The position numbers and the translations under genes were made by a program. A stretch of 64,000 nt of DNA, from positions 1 to 64,000 of the forward strand of contig CAIZGX010000068.1 in assembly GCA_903932685.1 (NCBI GenBank). Direction: 5' to 3'. Positions 38,307-46,865 of the stretch are shown here, piece after piece. This stretch comes from an uncultured Bacteroidota bacterium. Lineage in GTDB: Bacteria; Bacteroidota; Bacteroidia; Flavobacteriales_D; Sanyastnellaceae. The notes under the pieces were generated by a model. The model searched no databases and was not told where the DNA came from. It saw nothing but the letters and a program-made list of their open reading frames with translations. Each line of letters starts with the position of its first letter. Position 1 is the first letter of the stretch.

Positions 38307-39709
38307 AAATTGAACAGATCTATACTGGATGTTTAGCGCAAGGCGCTTACTACATTGAAAGCAATGGCGAGGCGGTTATTATTGACCCGCTTCGCGATAC
38401 GAAAGCCTACACAGATAGAGCAAACGCTTCAGGCGCGAAGATTAAATACATCTTGGAAACGCATTTCCATGCAGATTTTGTAAGCGGACATTTAGATCTT
38501 CAAGTGTACACAGGAGCAACCATTGTTTTCGGTCCGAATGCAAAAACCGAATTCATTTCGCACATTGCAACCGACGGAGAAATTCTTCAAGTTGGAAATT
38601 GCACCATTGAGGTGTTGCACACGCCAGGACACACCATGGAGAGCACGTGTTATTTGCTTCGCGATGAAAACGGAAAGCAAGTAGCGGTATTTACCGGAGA
38701 TACGCTTTTCATTGGAGATGTGGGACGACCAGATTTGGCGCAGAAGTCAGGTGAATTAACGAAAGAAGATTTAGCCGGATACTTGTACGATAGTTTGAGA
38801 AACAAATTAATGCCGTTGGAAAACGACATCACTGTTTATCCTGCACACGGCGCGGGTTCTGCTTGTGGAAAGAATATGAGCAAAGAGACTTTCGATACTT
38901 TGGGTCATCAGAAGGAAGTGAATTACGCGTTGCAAGACATGACGAAAGAAGCGTTTATTCAGGAAGTTACTGCGGGTCTATTGCCTCCGCCGTTTTACTT
39001 CCCTGAGAACGTGGCTATGAATAAGAAGGGAGTTTCTTCGTTGGAAGGTGTCGTTCAGAATTCTTTGAAGCCCTTGTCTGTTGAAGCTTTCACGGTGTTG
39101 ATGGAAGATGACAGTGTGTTGCTTTTAGACGTTCGCGGAGCTCAAGTATTTTGCAAAGGATTTGTTCCAGGTTCTGTGAATATTGGATTGAAGGGCGATT
39201 TCGCACCGTGGGTCGGGACATTAATTACAGACATGAAGCAACGCATTGCCTTGGTCACAGAGCTAGGTCAGGAAGAGGAGGCTATCACGCGATTGGCGCG
39301 AGTAGGCTACGACGGTGTTGTTGGATATTTAGAAGGAGGCTTCGAGTCGTGGGATAAATCGGAGAACGAAATTGATCAGATTGAAAGCATTTCTGCCGAG
39401 CAGTTTGAAGAGTTGGCTTCAGATAAACAAGTGAACACAATCGACGTTCGCAAGCCAACTGAATTTCAATCAGAACACTTGGAATCCGCTACCAGCGCCC
39501 CTCTTCACGAATTGAATCAGCACATGAGTTCATTCAAAACAGGAGAGAACAATTACATTCATTGTGCGGGTGGATACCGAAGCATGATTGCTGCGAGCAT
39601 TTTGAAAAGCCGCGGAATTCACAATGTGATTGACATTGCAGGTGGTTACAACGCTATTTCGAAGACCTCTTTACCGAAAACCAATTTCGTTTGCCCGAGT
39701 ACGCTTTGA
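38303..39709 (+). CDS. MBL-fold hydrolase fused to two rhodanese domains (persulfide dioxygenase-like)
   Basis: ETHFHADFVSGHLDL, TPGHTMEST, GDTLFIGDVGRPDL, PAHGAGSACGKNMS; C-terminal rhodanese HCAGGYRSMIAASIL. Confidence 0.9.
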   Translation: MKIEQIYTGCLAQGAYYIESNGEAVIIDPLRDTKAYTDRANASGAKIKYILETHFHADFVSGHLDLQVYTGATIVFGPNAKTEFISHIATDGEILQVGNCTIEVLHTPGHTMESTCYLLRDENGKQVAVFTGDTLFIGDVGRPDLAQKSGELTKEDLAGYLYDSLRNKLMPLENDITVYPAHGAGSACGKNMSKETFDTLGHQKEVNYALQDMTKEAFIQEVTAGLLPPPFYFPENVAMNKKGVSSLEGVVQNSLKPLSVEAFTVLMEDDSVLLLDVRGAQVFCKGFVPGSVNIGLKGDFAPWVGTLITDMKQRIALVTELGQEEEAITRLARVGYDGVVGYLEGGFESWDKSENEIDQIESISAEQFEELASDKQVNTIDVRKPTEFQSEHLESATSAPLHELNQHMSSFKTGENNYIHCAGGYRSMIAASILKSRGIHNVIDIAGGYNAISKTSLPKTNFVCPSTL

Positions 39710-39752
39710 CCGGTGGTTTGTAGTATATTTGTGCAACTAAAAAATCAACGTT

Positions 39753-39941
39753 ATGGGCGGTAAGTTTGGTACAATGGAGATTGTTTTGATTCTGGCAGTT
39801 GTTCTACTTCTTTTTGGAGGTAAGAAAATTCCAGAATTGATGCGTGGTCTAGGAAAGGGAATGAAGGAATTCAAAGACGCTAGCAAAGGCGAAGGTTCTT
39901 CTTCAACTCCATCAGAGTCTGAAAAGATCGAGAATAAATAA
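39753..39941 (+). CDS. tatA: twin-arginine translocase subunit TatA/TatE
   Basis: [33 protein letters not shown]. Confidence 0.93.
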   Translation: MGGKFGTMEIVLILAVVLLLFGGKKIPELMRGLGKGMKEFKDASKGEGSSSTPSESEKIENK

Positions 39942-39953
39942 CATCTATTTCCA

Positions 39954-41372
39954 ATGGTGTTTCATTCGTTGAAGGAAGTTCAATCTGAGCTTTCCTCAAA
40001 ATCCATTACGTTAAATAACGTTGTTTCTCAATACCTTCAAAACATTGAAGCGCGCATGAATTTGAATGCGTTCTTGGAAGTTTGGGGAGACGAGGCGCTA
40101 GCGCAAGCCGAGCTTATTCAGCAGAAAATAGACAATGGAACCGCAGGCAAACTTGCGGGAATGGTCATTGCCATCAAAGATAACATCTGTTATAAAAATC
40201 ATAAAGTTTCTGCTTCTTCAAAAATCCTCGAAGGATTTGAATCGTTGTACAGCGCAACCGTTGTAGAACGAATTCTAGCGGAAGATGCGATTATCATTGG
40301 AAGACTGAATTGCGACGAGTTTGCGATGGGGTCTTCTAATGAAACCTCATATTACGGCCCGGTTAAAAATCCGTTGAATGAAAATTGTGTACCTGGGGGG
40401 TCTTCGGGTGGCGCATCTGCAGCAGTAGCGGCAGACTTTTGTCTAGCCGCATTGGGCAGCGACACGGGAGGATCTATTCGTCAACCCGCTTCATTCACCG
40501 GTATTGTGGGTATGAAACCTACGTACGGTGCGGTTTCTAGATATGGACTTATTGCTTACGCATCGAGCTTCGATCAGATTGGTCCAATGACTAAGTGTGT
40601 AGAAGACGCGGAAGTTTTGCTTCAAGTTATTGGCGGACCGGATGCTTACGACAGCACAACGTTGTTGGAAAAACTTCCAAGCGCAAAGAATAATTCTGAC
40701 AAGCCAAAGATTGCTTACTTGAAAGAAGCGGTTGAAAGCCCTGCTGTTCATCCGGAAATTCGCGCACGTCTTAACGAGATTTTAGAAAAATTGAAGTCCG
40801 AAGGATATGTGGTTGAACCCATCTCTTTCCCGTATTTAGATTATATGGTTCCGGCGTATTACGTGTTAACCACAGCAGAAGCTTCTTCTAACTTGGCGCG
40901 TTTCGATGGAATTAACTACGGGTATAGAAGCAAAGAAGCGAAGGGAATTGATGAGACGTATAGAAAAAGCAGAACCGAGGGATTTGGTCGTGAAGTGAAG
41001 CGAAGAATCTTGTTGGGATCATTCGTGTTGAGTTCGGGATACATAGACGCGTACTACGGAACCGGACAGCGTGTGAGACGGGTGTTGCAAGAAAAGACGA
41101 AAGCTATCTTCGAGCAATACGCCTTCTTACTTTCACCAACATGCACAGATGTTGCGTTTGAATTTGGTGCAAAATCGAAGGATCCTATTGCGATGTATAT
41201 GCAAGACATTTTCACGGTGCACGCAAACCTTACTGGAAACCCTGCCATTTCTATTCCATGTGGAAAAGAGTCAACAACAGGCTTACCTTTTGGCATTCAA
41301 GTTACCGCTCGCCACAAGGAGGACAACGATTTGTTCGTGTTTTCAAAAGCGCTAGAAGCCTTATTATCCTAA
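39954..41372 (+). CDS. gatA: Asp-tRNA(Asn)/Glu-tRNA(Gln) amidotransferase subunit A
   Basis: AIKDNI, GGSSGGASAAVAADFCLAALGSDTGGSIRQPASFTG. Confidence 0.95.
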   Translation: MVFHSLKEVQSELSSKSITLNNVVSQYLQNIEARMNLNAFLEVWGDEALAQAELIQQKIDNGTAGKLAGMVIAIKDNICYKNHKVSASSKILEGFESLYSATVVERILAEDAIIIGRLNCDEFAMGSSNETSYYGPVKNPLNENCVPGGSSGGASAAVAADFCLAALGSDTGGSIRQPASFTGIVGMKPTYGAVSRYGLIAYASSFDQIGPMTKCVEDAEVLLQVIGGPDAYDSTTLLEKLPSAKNNSDKPKIAYLKEAVESPAVHPEIRARLNEILEKLKSEGYVVEPISFPYLDYMVPAYYVLTTAEASSNLARFDGINYGYRSKEAKGIDETYRKSRTEGFGREVKRRILLGSFVLSSGYIDAYYGTGQRVRRVLQEKTKAIFEQYAFLLSPTCTDVAFEFGAKSKDPIAMYMQDIFTVHANLTGNPAISIPCGKESTTGLPFGIQVTARHKEDNDLFVFSKALEALLS

Positions 41373-41402
41373 GCAGAGCGAGTTTTTCCCTAACAGAGTG
41401 TT

Positions 41403-41498
41403 CACAATTGTGTTTTTCCGAGATTGGAAATAATACATTTTTTTCGGAAATTGTATCCGAAACGGAAGGGCAATAAACACGGTGAATCGTTGTTGCCC
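41403..41498 (+). other. structured intergenic region/5' leader upstream of LysM transglycosylase gene
   Basis: CACAATTGTG palindrome (41403-41412); TTTCGGA-N7-TCCGAAA (41442-41462); GGGCAA...TTGCCC (41468-41498). Confidence 0.5.
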
Positions 41499-41516
41499 TA
41501 TTTATAAAGGGAAATC

Positions 41517-43097
41517 ATGAAAAAATTAGTTACAGTATTACTGGGCGTGCTATCGGTTTGGAGCGCAAGTGCCATTGAAATTCCGAAGGACACGTTGCAA
41601 GACCGTCAGGTAGCGGGATTGAAAAAAGAAGAGATTGACGAAATTGATAGAATGCTTGTAGCAAGTTATTTGAATCATTTTTGTTTTTCGGCAGATCCAG
41701 ATATTCAAAATGCATACGATTATCCTGCAGATCATATTCCTAATTTCCCGGAAGATTTAACGCGCGAAAGAATGAAAGTGCTTGATAGAGAAAGCCCTTT
41801 TGACTTGGTTTACAATGACAATGTACGAGACTTCATTGCGCTTTATTCTGTTCGCAGAAGAGACGTAACCGCTAAGGTTTTGGGTCTTTCTCAATTGTAT
41901 TTCCCTCTTATTGAAGATGCGCTTGCGAAATACAATATTCCGCTTGAGTTAAAATATTTAGCTATTGTTGAGTCGGCGTTGAATCCAACTGCAATTTCAA
42001 GAGCCGGAGCCGCTGGACTTTGGCAGTTTATGCCTGGAACAGGAAAGATGTATGGCTTGGACATTACAAGTTATCAGGATGAGCGTTTCGATCCGATAAA
42101 GGAAACAGAAGCAGCTTGCAAATACTTACGTTTTTTGTACAACACCTTCGGCGATTGGAATCTAGCGTTAGCGGCCTACAACAGTGGCCCGGGTAACGTA
42201 AACAAAGCTATTCGTCGCGCCAATGGCAAGAAAGATTTTTGGGCCATTAAGCAATTCCTTCCGAAGGAAACACAGGGTTATGTTCCCGCATTTATTGCTG
42301 TGAATTACATTATGAATTACTCTACTGAGCATAACATTTTCGCAAAGAAGGCGTCTATGTCATACTTCGAAACAGACACGATTCATGTTACAGGCAGAGT
42401 AGATTTTGAAGTTGTTTCTAAGAGTTTGAATCTTCCAATAGAGGAGATTACTTATTTAAACGGGACGTACAAGTTGAAAGAGATTCCAGATAACGGGGCG
42501 GTGCATTACCTCATGTTACCTGTGGAAAAAATAGGGGACTTTTTATCCCACGAAAAAGAAATTTATTTAGCGAGCGAGGTAAAAAAACCTGAGCCGGAGT
42601 CGTTAGTAGCTGATTCGGCATCTTCTGAAGGCGGAGCTGGACAAACCACAAAAGTTATTTGGGAAGATCAGTGGAAGACGCACAAAGTAAAGAAAGGCGA
42701 AACCTTGAAAGGTGTTTCAACGAAATACGGAGTCACCTCTTCTGACATTAAAAAATGGAATAAGCTGAAGTCTTCATCACTGAAAATCGGTCAGAATCTA
42801 AAGGTTAAAGTGAAGGTGAAGAAGACCATTACGATTCCTAAAGTTACAGAGCCAGCCGATACGACTTCAACCAATACTCCGAAGGTAGTACCGCCAGCAG
42901 AAGCTCCAAATCCAACGCCTCCGAAACCCGCTACCCCAAAAGAGGAATATGTTTATTATACGGTAAAATCAGGCGACAGTCTTTCGGGTATCGCTTCGAA
43001 GAACAGAGTTTCTGTTGATTCAATAGTGAAACTAAACAAGGGCTTAACACCGAATAAAATACAAATAGGACAGAAAATTAAAATCAAAAAGAAATGA
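41517..43097 (+). CDS. MltD-like lytic transglycosylase with two LysM domains
   Basis: SLT motifs AIVESALNPTAISRAGAAGLWQFMPGTGKMYGL, ALAAYNSGPGNVNKA; LysM THKVKKGETLKGVS and YTVKSGDSLSGIA. Confidence 0.92.
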   Translation: MKKLVTVLLGVLSVWSASAIEIPKDTLQDRQVAGLKKEEIDEIDRMLVASYLNHFCFSADPDIQNAYDYPADHIPNFPEDLTRERMKVLDRESPFDLVYNDNVRDFIALYSVRRRDVTAKVLGLSQLYFPLIEDALAKYNIPLELKYLAIVESALNPTAISRAGAAGLWQFMPGTGKMYGLDITSYQDERFDPIKETEAACKYLRFLYNTFGDWNLALAAYNSGPGNVNKAIRRANGKKDFWAIKQFLPKETQGYVPAFIAVNYIMNYSTEHNIFAKKASMSYFETDTIHVTGRVDFEVVSKSLNLPIEEITYLNGTYKLKEIPDNGAVHYLMLPVEKIGDFLSHEKEIYLASEVKKPEPESLVADSASSEGGAGQTTKVIWEDQWKTHKVKKGETLKGVSTKYGVTSSDIKKWNKLKSSSLKIGQNLKVKVKVKKTITIPKVTEPADTTSTNTPKVVPPAEAPNPTPPKPATPKEEYVYYTVKSGDSLSGIASKNRVSVDSIVKLNKGLTPNKIQIGQKIKIKKK

Positions 43098-43540
43098 TAA
43101 AAGAAGGAGCCACCGTAGAGGTGAATTACGAACTTTTCATCGACGATGAAAACGGAGAAATGGTAGAATCTACCCTGGAACAAGGACCAATGAAATTCAC
43201 TTTCAAGGTCGATCCAATGATTGAAGGATTTGAAAAAGGATTAGCAGGATTGAATGCAGGCGACGAGTTTCGCATAAGCATTCCTTGCGCTGAAGCCTAC
43301 GGAGATGAGCAGGAAGAGTATTACATGGAGTTTCCTAAAAGTGATTTCATCGAGGAAGATGGTGAGTTTGACGAAGATGTTTTTGCAGTAGGTGAAGTAA
43401 TTCCAATGGAAACGCCTGAGGGACATCAAGTTCAAGGTGTTGTTGAAGAAGTTAAGTTGAACTCTGTGGTTATTGACTTCAACCATCCGTTAGCTGGAGA
43501 GAACTTGTTCTTCAAAGGGCACGTCGTTTCAGTATCTTAA
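43094..43540 (+). CDS. SlyD-type FKBP peptidyl-prolyl isomerase
   Basis: VNYELFIDDENGEMVEST...MIEGFEKGLAGLNAGDEFRISIPCAEAYG. Confidence 0.9.
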   Translation: MIKEGATVEVNYELFIDDENGEMVESTLEQGPMKFTFKVDPMIEGFEKGLAGLNAGDEFRISIPCAEAYGDEQEEYYMEFPKSDFIEEDGEFDEDVFAVGEVIPMETPEGHQVQGVVEEVKLNSVVIDFNHPLAGENLFFKGHVVSVS

Positions 43541-43545
43541 GAACT

Positions 43546-44412
43546 ATGCAATTTGTTCGCACTTCAGCCAGCAGCATATCGCGAATCTCTGCATTTGCAG
43601 GGTCTACGTTGGTGTTGCTCATGGTTGGAATATTTTTAGTTTTCTACTTGGTCGCATTGCAGGTTTCAGATCACATTAGATCTCAATTTACCGTGCAATT
43701 GCTATTGAATGAAGAAGCGAGCGAAGAACAAATATTAAGTTTTAAAAAGGAAATTGAGGGAGGCGGCATCGCCTCCCAAGTTTCTTATACATCAAGTGAG
43801 CAAGCCGAAGCTGAATACAGCAAGGAAATTGGTGAAGACTTTGTTCAAGTCCTGGGATACAATCCACTTCCAGCATCAATAGATGTTCAAATCAATCCGG
43901 AAAAGGCCGATGCTCCATCGGTTGAGGCTTTCGTAGAATCGTGTAAGTTGAATCCGATTATTAAGGATGTTGGTTACGAAAAAACTCTTCTTCAATCGGT
44001 GAATGAGAACATTACGAAATGGGGTGCCATTATAGGGGGAATAGTCATTTTATTTTTGATTATTTCAGCCTTCATTATTATGAATACCGTTGAATTAGCC
44101 ATCTCTTCTCAGCGTCTAATTATTCGAAGCATGCAGCTGGTGGGCGCCACACCATGGTTTATTAAGCGTCCGTTTTTGTGGCAAAGCCTTAAGAATGCCT
44201 TGCTTTCCTCCACGATAGCTTGGCTTGCTATTTCAGTCATTTTATATTTCAATCAGCAATCGTTAACCGACATCATTCAAATTTTGTTGGATGGAGGAGG
44301 ATTTTGGAAACTCGGAGTCTTACTTATAACACTTAGTGTTGTGGTTGGAGTTTCGAGCACATATATAACTGTAAGCCGTTTCGTTCGCGCGAAACTGCAT
44401 CAAATGTATTAA
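43546..44412 (+). CDS. ftsX: cell division protein FtsX-like permease
   Basis: N-terminal TM, FtsX extracellular domain, QRLIIRSMQLVGATPWFIKRPFLWQ. Confidence 0.88.
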   Translation: MQFVRTSASSISRISAFAGSTLVLLMVGIFLVFYLVALQVSDHIRSQFTVQLLLNEEASEEQILSFKKEIEGGGIASQVSYTSSEQAEAEYSKEIGEDFVQVLGYNPLPASIDVQINPEKADAPSVEAFVESCKLNPIIKDVGYEKTLLQSVNENITKWGAIIGGIVILFLIISAFIIMNTVELAISSQRLIIRSMQLVGATPWFIKRPFLWQSLKNALLSSTIAWLAISVILYFNQQSLTDIIQILLDGGGFWKLGVLLITLSVVVGVSSTYITVSRFVRAKLHQMY

Positions 44413-44446
44413 TGCCGTTCCTTTGAGGATGTTGGCCTAAACCCCG

Positions 44447-44502
44447 AGAATAACAACCGAAAACAGAACCTTTGAAATAAACAAAGGGGCAGTCGTTATT
44501 CT
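44447..44502 (+). other. nested hairpin region downstream of ftsX
   Basis: AGAATAACAAC (44447-44457) / GTCGTTATTCT (44492-44502), one mismatch, enclosing CCTTTG-N7-CAAAGG (44469-44487). Confidence 0.5.
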
Positions 44503-44540
44503 TGTTCAACGTTAACGAAAGATGAAGATTTTGTAGTGAC

Positions 44541-44571
44541 GTTCAAAATTGAACAAACTTCCTTATTTTCG
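44541..44571 (+). promoter_or_regulatory. exbB operon promoter with palindromic candidate operator in the -33 position
   Basis: GTTCAA-AA-TTGAAC (44541-44554) and TATTTTCG (44564-44571). Confidence 0.4.
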
Positions 44572-44607
44572 TTGCCCGAATAAAAACAGAAAATTAATTT
44601 AACAGTC

Positions 44608-45429
44608 ATGAACAAAAAAGCAAGTCCTACAGTTAAGCAAGAAAACGGCTTTAACTTCAGTTCAATTTTTCCTTACATCGCAATTCCAATTGCTTTGTTA
44701 ACCGGATGGGCATTATACACCTTTATTTTAGGTGATGCAGCAAACTTCGAAGGCGGAGACGCAATTAAGGGTCATCCATTAAACGTATTGGGTACCGTTC
44801 ACAAAGGTGGATTCATTGTACCTATTCTTATCGCGGTTAACCTAATTGTAATTATCTTTTTCATTGAGCGTTTCATTAGTATAATGATGGCTAAAGGAAA
44901 AGGAAGTATTTCAGCTTTCGTTCAGAATGTACGTAAAATGCTTTCTAACGGAGATGTAGAAGGTGCTCTTGCGGCTTGTGATCAGCAAAGAGGTTCTGTT
45001 GCTGCTGTGTTGCGTGCAGGTCTTTTGAAATACCGCGACATGTCAGAGAATACAGAGTTAGACAAAGAAGCAAAAGTGACTGCTATTAAGCAAGAGTTGG
45101 AAGAAGCTACAGCTTTAGAGTTACCAATGCTTTCTAAGAACTTGGTTATCCTTTCAACTTGCGGATCTTTAGGAGTACTTGTTGGACTTTTAGGAACTGT
45201 AAAAGGTATGATTTCTTCGTTCGAAGCAATGGCAACTGCTGGTGCTCCTGATGCGACTGCACTTTCTTTAGGTATCTCTGAAGCCTTGATCAACACGTTC
45301 TTGGGTATCATGGCATCTGCGATTGCAATTATCCTTTACAACTTCTTCAATACGCGTATTGATAGCATGACATTCGCAATGGACGAGGCTAACTTCACAG
45401 TTACGCAAACATTCGCTTCAAAGCACTAA
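44608..45429 (+). CDS. exbB: MotA/TolQ/ExbB proton channel family protein
   Basis: LSTCGSLGVLVGLLGTVKGMISSFEAMA...ALSLGISEALINTFLGIMASAIAIILYNFF. Confidence 0.9.
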   Translation: MNKKASPTVKQENGFNFSSIFPYIAIPIALLTGWALYTFILGDAANFEGGDAIKGHPLNVLGTVHKGGFIVPILIAVNLIVIIFFIERFISIMMAKGKGSISAFVQNVRKMLSNGDVEGALAACDQQRGSVAAVLRAGLLKYRDMSENTELDKEAKVTAIKQELEEATALELPMLSKNLVILSTCGSLGVLVGLLGTVKGMISSFEAMATAGAPDATALSLGISEALINTFLGIMASAIAIILYNFFNTRIDSMTFAMDEANFTVTQTFASKH

Positions 45430-45464
45430 TTCAAGTTTTTACTTAATTATAAATATTTAAGAAT

Positions 45465-46121
45465 ATGCCGAAACTCAAGATGCCCAAAAGCGCTCCTAGC
45501 TTGGATATGACGCCTATGGTTGACCTTGGTTTCTTGTTGGTAACGTTCTTTATTCTCACCGCGAAATTTCGTCCAAACGAACCTGTAATTGTAGACGTTC
45601 CTGCTGCAACATCTGAATTGTTGTTGCCAGAGAAAGTGATGCAAATTACAGTTGACGACAAGGGAAGAGTTTACTTTGACCTTGCTGGAAAGGAAATTCG
45701 CAGAGAAATGTTATCTCGAATGGTTCAGAGACATCCAGAATTAAAACTTACCGAAGACGAAGCGCGTAAATTCGCTTTACTAGGTATGTGTGGAATGCCT
45801 TTGAACAACCTGAGTCAGTACCTAGGTTCTGATGAAAAAACAAGAGCAGCACTTGACGCACAAACCCCTGGTATCCCTACCGATTCTATCAATGGAGAAT
45901 TGGGAGATTGGATTCAGAGTGGGTACGAAGCCTTTATGGCCGATGCCGAAAAACACGGTTTAGAACCGAAAGACATCAAAGGTGATAAAGCTTTGCGCTA
46001 CGCAATTAAAGCAGACGGAACAACAGACTACGAAAAGGTAGAGCAAGTTATTGACGTGTTCCGCGAGAAGAATATTTTCCAATTTAACATGGTGACTAGT
46101 TTGGAATCTGGTTCCAAATAA
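45465..46121 (+). CDS. exbD: ExbD/TolR biopolymer transport protein with long periplasmic insertion
   Basis: SLDMTPMVDLGFLLVTFFIL; C-terminal DYEKVEQVIDVFREKNIFQFNMVT. Confidence 0.88.
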   Translation: MPKLKMPKSAPSLDMTPMVDLGFLLVTFFILTAKFRPNEPVIVDVPAATSELLLPEKVMQITVDDKGRVYFDLAGKEIRREMLSRMVQRHPELKLTEDEARKFALLGMCGMPLNNLSQYLGSDEKTRAALDAQTPGIPTDSINGELGDWIQSGYEAFMADAEKHGLEPKDIKGDKALRYAIKADGTTDYEKVEQVIDVFREKNIFQFNMVTSLESGSK

Positions 46122-46146
46122 TGCAACCGTATAGAACAAACATGTT

Positions 46147-46818
46147 ATGGCAGAAATAATAGAAGGTGGTGGAGGCCACGAAAAAGGCGGTAAAAAGAGA
46201 CCCAAGAAGAGTCCGGTGCGCATGGACATGACACCTATGGTTGACTTGGCGTTCCTTCTTTTGACCTTCTTCATCTTGGCAACCTCACTGAGCAAACCAA
46301 AAACACTAGAGATTGTCTATCCGAAAGATGTTGAGAATCCAGAGGATCAAACGAAATTGGATGACGATTTAGCTACGACAATTATTGTGGGTGAAACCGA
46401 TGACCAAATTTTCTACTATCATGGAAAATTTAGAAAGGACACCACGAAATTGGAGCCGTCAGATTTTTCTAAAGATGGTTTACGTGTAATGCTACTTGAA
46501 AGAAACAAACGCGTAGTAGAACAAGTGAATTCTTTGAAAGATCAACAAAGAGAAGAATTGAAAAAGAGTAACACACGCGAAGATGACGAAAAAATAAACC
46601 TCCGTTTCAAGGAGCTTATTGCAGACGCTTCGAACGATTCTCTTGCTCCATTCGTTATTGTGAAAACAATGCCTACAACCAAATGGAAGAACGTTGTGAA
46701 TGCGATTGACGAATTGAATATTACAAGTGTGAAGAAGCGGGCCATTATGGATATGGAAGCGCGTGAAGCATTACTTTTCCTTTCACCAGAAAAAGTAGCG
46801 GAATTAAAATTGAAATGA
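46147..46818 (+). CDS. exbD: ExbD/TolR biopolymer transport protein (second paralogue)
   Basis: RMDMTPMVDLAFLLLTFFIL; charged insertion; C-terminal NVVNAIDELNITSVKKRAI. Confidence 0.88.
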   Translation: MAEIIEGGGGHEKGGKKRPKKSPVRMDMTPMVDLAFLLLTFFILATSLSKPKTLEIVYPKDVENPEDQTKLDDDLATTIIVGETDDQIFYYHGKFRKDTTKLEPSDFSKDGLRVMLLERNKRVVEQVNSLKDQQREELKKSNTREDDEKINLRFKELIADASNDSLAPFVIVKTMPTTKWKNVVNAIDELNITSVKKRAIMDMEAREALLFLSPEKVAELKLK

Positions 46819-46865
46819 ACGATTGATGTGTAGTCCTGTACTGCACATTATAAAAGCAAACCATT

